Under the pieces are notes generated by a model. That model made no database searches, was not told the origin of the DNA, and saw only the letters and a list, made by a program, of their open reading frames with translations. From NCBI GenBank assembly GCA_937901895.1, contig CALGTD010000007.1:1-7176 (forward strand): a DNA stretch of 7,176 nt, given 5' to 3'. Below, one piece after another: positions 6,355 through 7,176 of the stretch. The stretch's first letter is position 1; every line of letters starts with the position of its first letter. The DNA comes from an uncultured Spartobacteria bacterium. GTDB taxonomy: Bacteria; Verrucomicrobiota; Verrucomicrobiia; Chthoniobacterales; JAATET01. The translations under genes and the position numbers were made by a program.

Positions 6355-7176
6355 TCAGGCAGAGGGGAACTTCACCCAGCGGGCGCCGCGCCGGGCGGAT
6401 TTCACGACCGTATCGATAAACAGCATACCCTCCACGCCGTCGCGGATGGTCGGGAAATCGACGTCCTTGGGCTGTTTGCGACCGTTGACCTCGGCGGCGA
6501 TGGCACGGAAGGCCTCGCGATAGAGGTTGGCGAACGCTTCCAGATACCCTTCAGGGTGGCCGGGGGGGACACGCGTGGCGCGACGTGAGGCCTCGCTGTT
6601 ATAGCCGTTGCCGGCGCGCCAGACTTCGCGAGGGCGATCCGGATACTTGATGATCAAGTCGGAGGGATACTCCTGATTCCACTCGAGCGAGGCTTTGTCG
6701 CCGTAGACGCGGATGTTAAACGGATTTTCTTCGCCGACGCAGATCTGCGAAGCCATCAGGACGCCCTTGGCGCCACCGACAAAGCGGAGGAGGACATTGC
6801 CGTCGTCGTCCAGTTTGCGTCCGGGAACGAAGGCGGTGAGATCCGCGCACAATTCCTCGATGCGCAGGCCGGTGATGTAGCGCACGAGATTTTCCGCGTG
6901 CGTGCCGATGTCGCCCATGCTGCCGGCGGCGCCACTGCGTTTCGGGTCCGTGCGCCAAGAGGCCTGCTTCTGGCCGCCGGCTTCCAAACGCGTGGACAAC
7001 CAACCCTGCGGATATTCGACGACTACCTTGCGAATGCGTCCGAGCCGGCCCTCGCGCACGAGCGCGCGGGCCTGGATCACCATCGAATTCGCGGTGTAGT
7101 TATGAGTCAGAGCGAACACCTTGCCGGAGCGGGCGACGATCTTTTGGAGCGCGCGAGCTTCGGCGAGGTTGAACGT
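6355..7176 (-). CDS. Gfo/Idh/MocA-family oxidoreductase, C-terminal part (cut by right edge)
   Basis: The frame enters from the right edge and ends at TGA 6357-6355, giving 273 residues. It begins with TFNLAEARALQKI, which in this family follows the EKP motif at the end of the NAD(P)-binding Rossmann domain; about 110-120 N-terminal residues are therefore missing. The segment ALTHNYTANSMVIQAR and the C-terminal alpha/beta domain are typical. WRTDPKRSGAAGSMGDIGTH carries the conserved D89 and H93 (fragment numbering), the usual catalytic or substrate-binding pair. GNVLLRFVGGAKGVL and IRVYGDKASLEW are further family landmarks, and the tail HPEGYLEAFANLYREAF matches sugar dehydrogenase relatives. 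Such enzymes oxidise or reduce sugars and inositols, or cleave glycosides by a redox mechanism, using NAD(P). The exact substrate is not deducible. Whether it is exported cannot be told because the N-terminus is absent. An apparent internal start at GTG 7119 is a codon within the gene. Confidence 0.93.
   Translation of the reverse strand, partial: TFNLAEARALQKIVARSGKVFALTHNYTANSMVIQARALVREGRLGRIRKVVVEYPQGWLSTRLEAGGQKQASWRTDPKRSGAAGSMGDIGTHAENLVRYITGLRIEELCADLTAFVPGRKLDDDGNVLLRFVGGAKGVLMASQICVGEENPFNIRVYGDKASLEWNQEYPSDLIIKYPDRPREVWRAGNGYNSEASRRATRVPPGHPEGYLEAFANLYREAFRAIAAEVNGRKQPKDVDFPTIRDGVEGMLFIDTVVKSARRGARWVKFPSA

Noticed and set aside
6355..7119. Oxidoreductase starting at GTG 7119 as a complete short protein
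   Set aside because: The frame stays open to the window edge and the upstream residues (TFNLAEARALQKIVARSGK) match the family, so the gene is longer and cut by the edge.

Overview
The window is one GC-rich (roughly 60% by eye), densely coded stretch in which every supportable gene lies on the minus strand. In the direction of transcription (right to left) the order is: a Gfo/Idh/MocA oxidoreductase (cut by the right edge), a type I sulfatase, a secreted PHP-fold phosphodiesterase of the Sb-PDE type, a large secreted glycosidase-like protein with a GH67/GH20-type N-terminal domain, and the N-terminal part of a GH2-type glycosidase (cut by the left edge). The gaps are 83, 125, 72 and 39 bases, which fits one operon or two adjacent transcription units. 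No tRNA, rRNA, CRISPR array, insertion sequence or integrase was found.

The four genes with visible starts all encode N-terminal secretion signals, so most of the cluster works outside the cytoplasm. The make-up is typical of carbohydrate-degradation clusters in Verrucomicrobiota (Opitutales-like) and Planctomycetota: sulfatase plus GH2 plus GH67N/DUF4838-like protein plus MocA oxidoreductase. GC content, gene families and the lack of Shine-Dalgarno sequences fit Verrucomicrobiota best, but this is an inference from gene content and not a marker-gene placement.

A working model is that exported enzymes remove sulfate esters (sulfatase) and perhaps phosphodiester groups (PHP protein) from a complex glycan. 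The GH2 enzyme and the GH67N-like protein would cleave glycosidic bonds, and the oxidoreductase would act on a released sugar. The substrate cannot be read from this window.

Points of interest are: the sulfatase lacks the active-site histidine of the usual GKWH motif (Gln instead, with an apparent short deletion) while its other catalytic residues remain; a strong 15-bp-arm hairpin sits between the oxidoreductase and sulfatase genes and affects the choice of sulfatase start; the GH67N-like protein has a four-cysteine cluster in its predicted barrel; and none of the four visible starts has a recognisable ribosome binding site.
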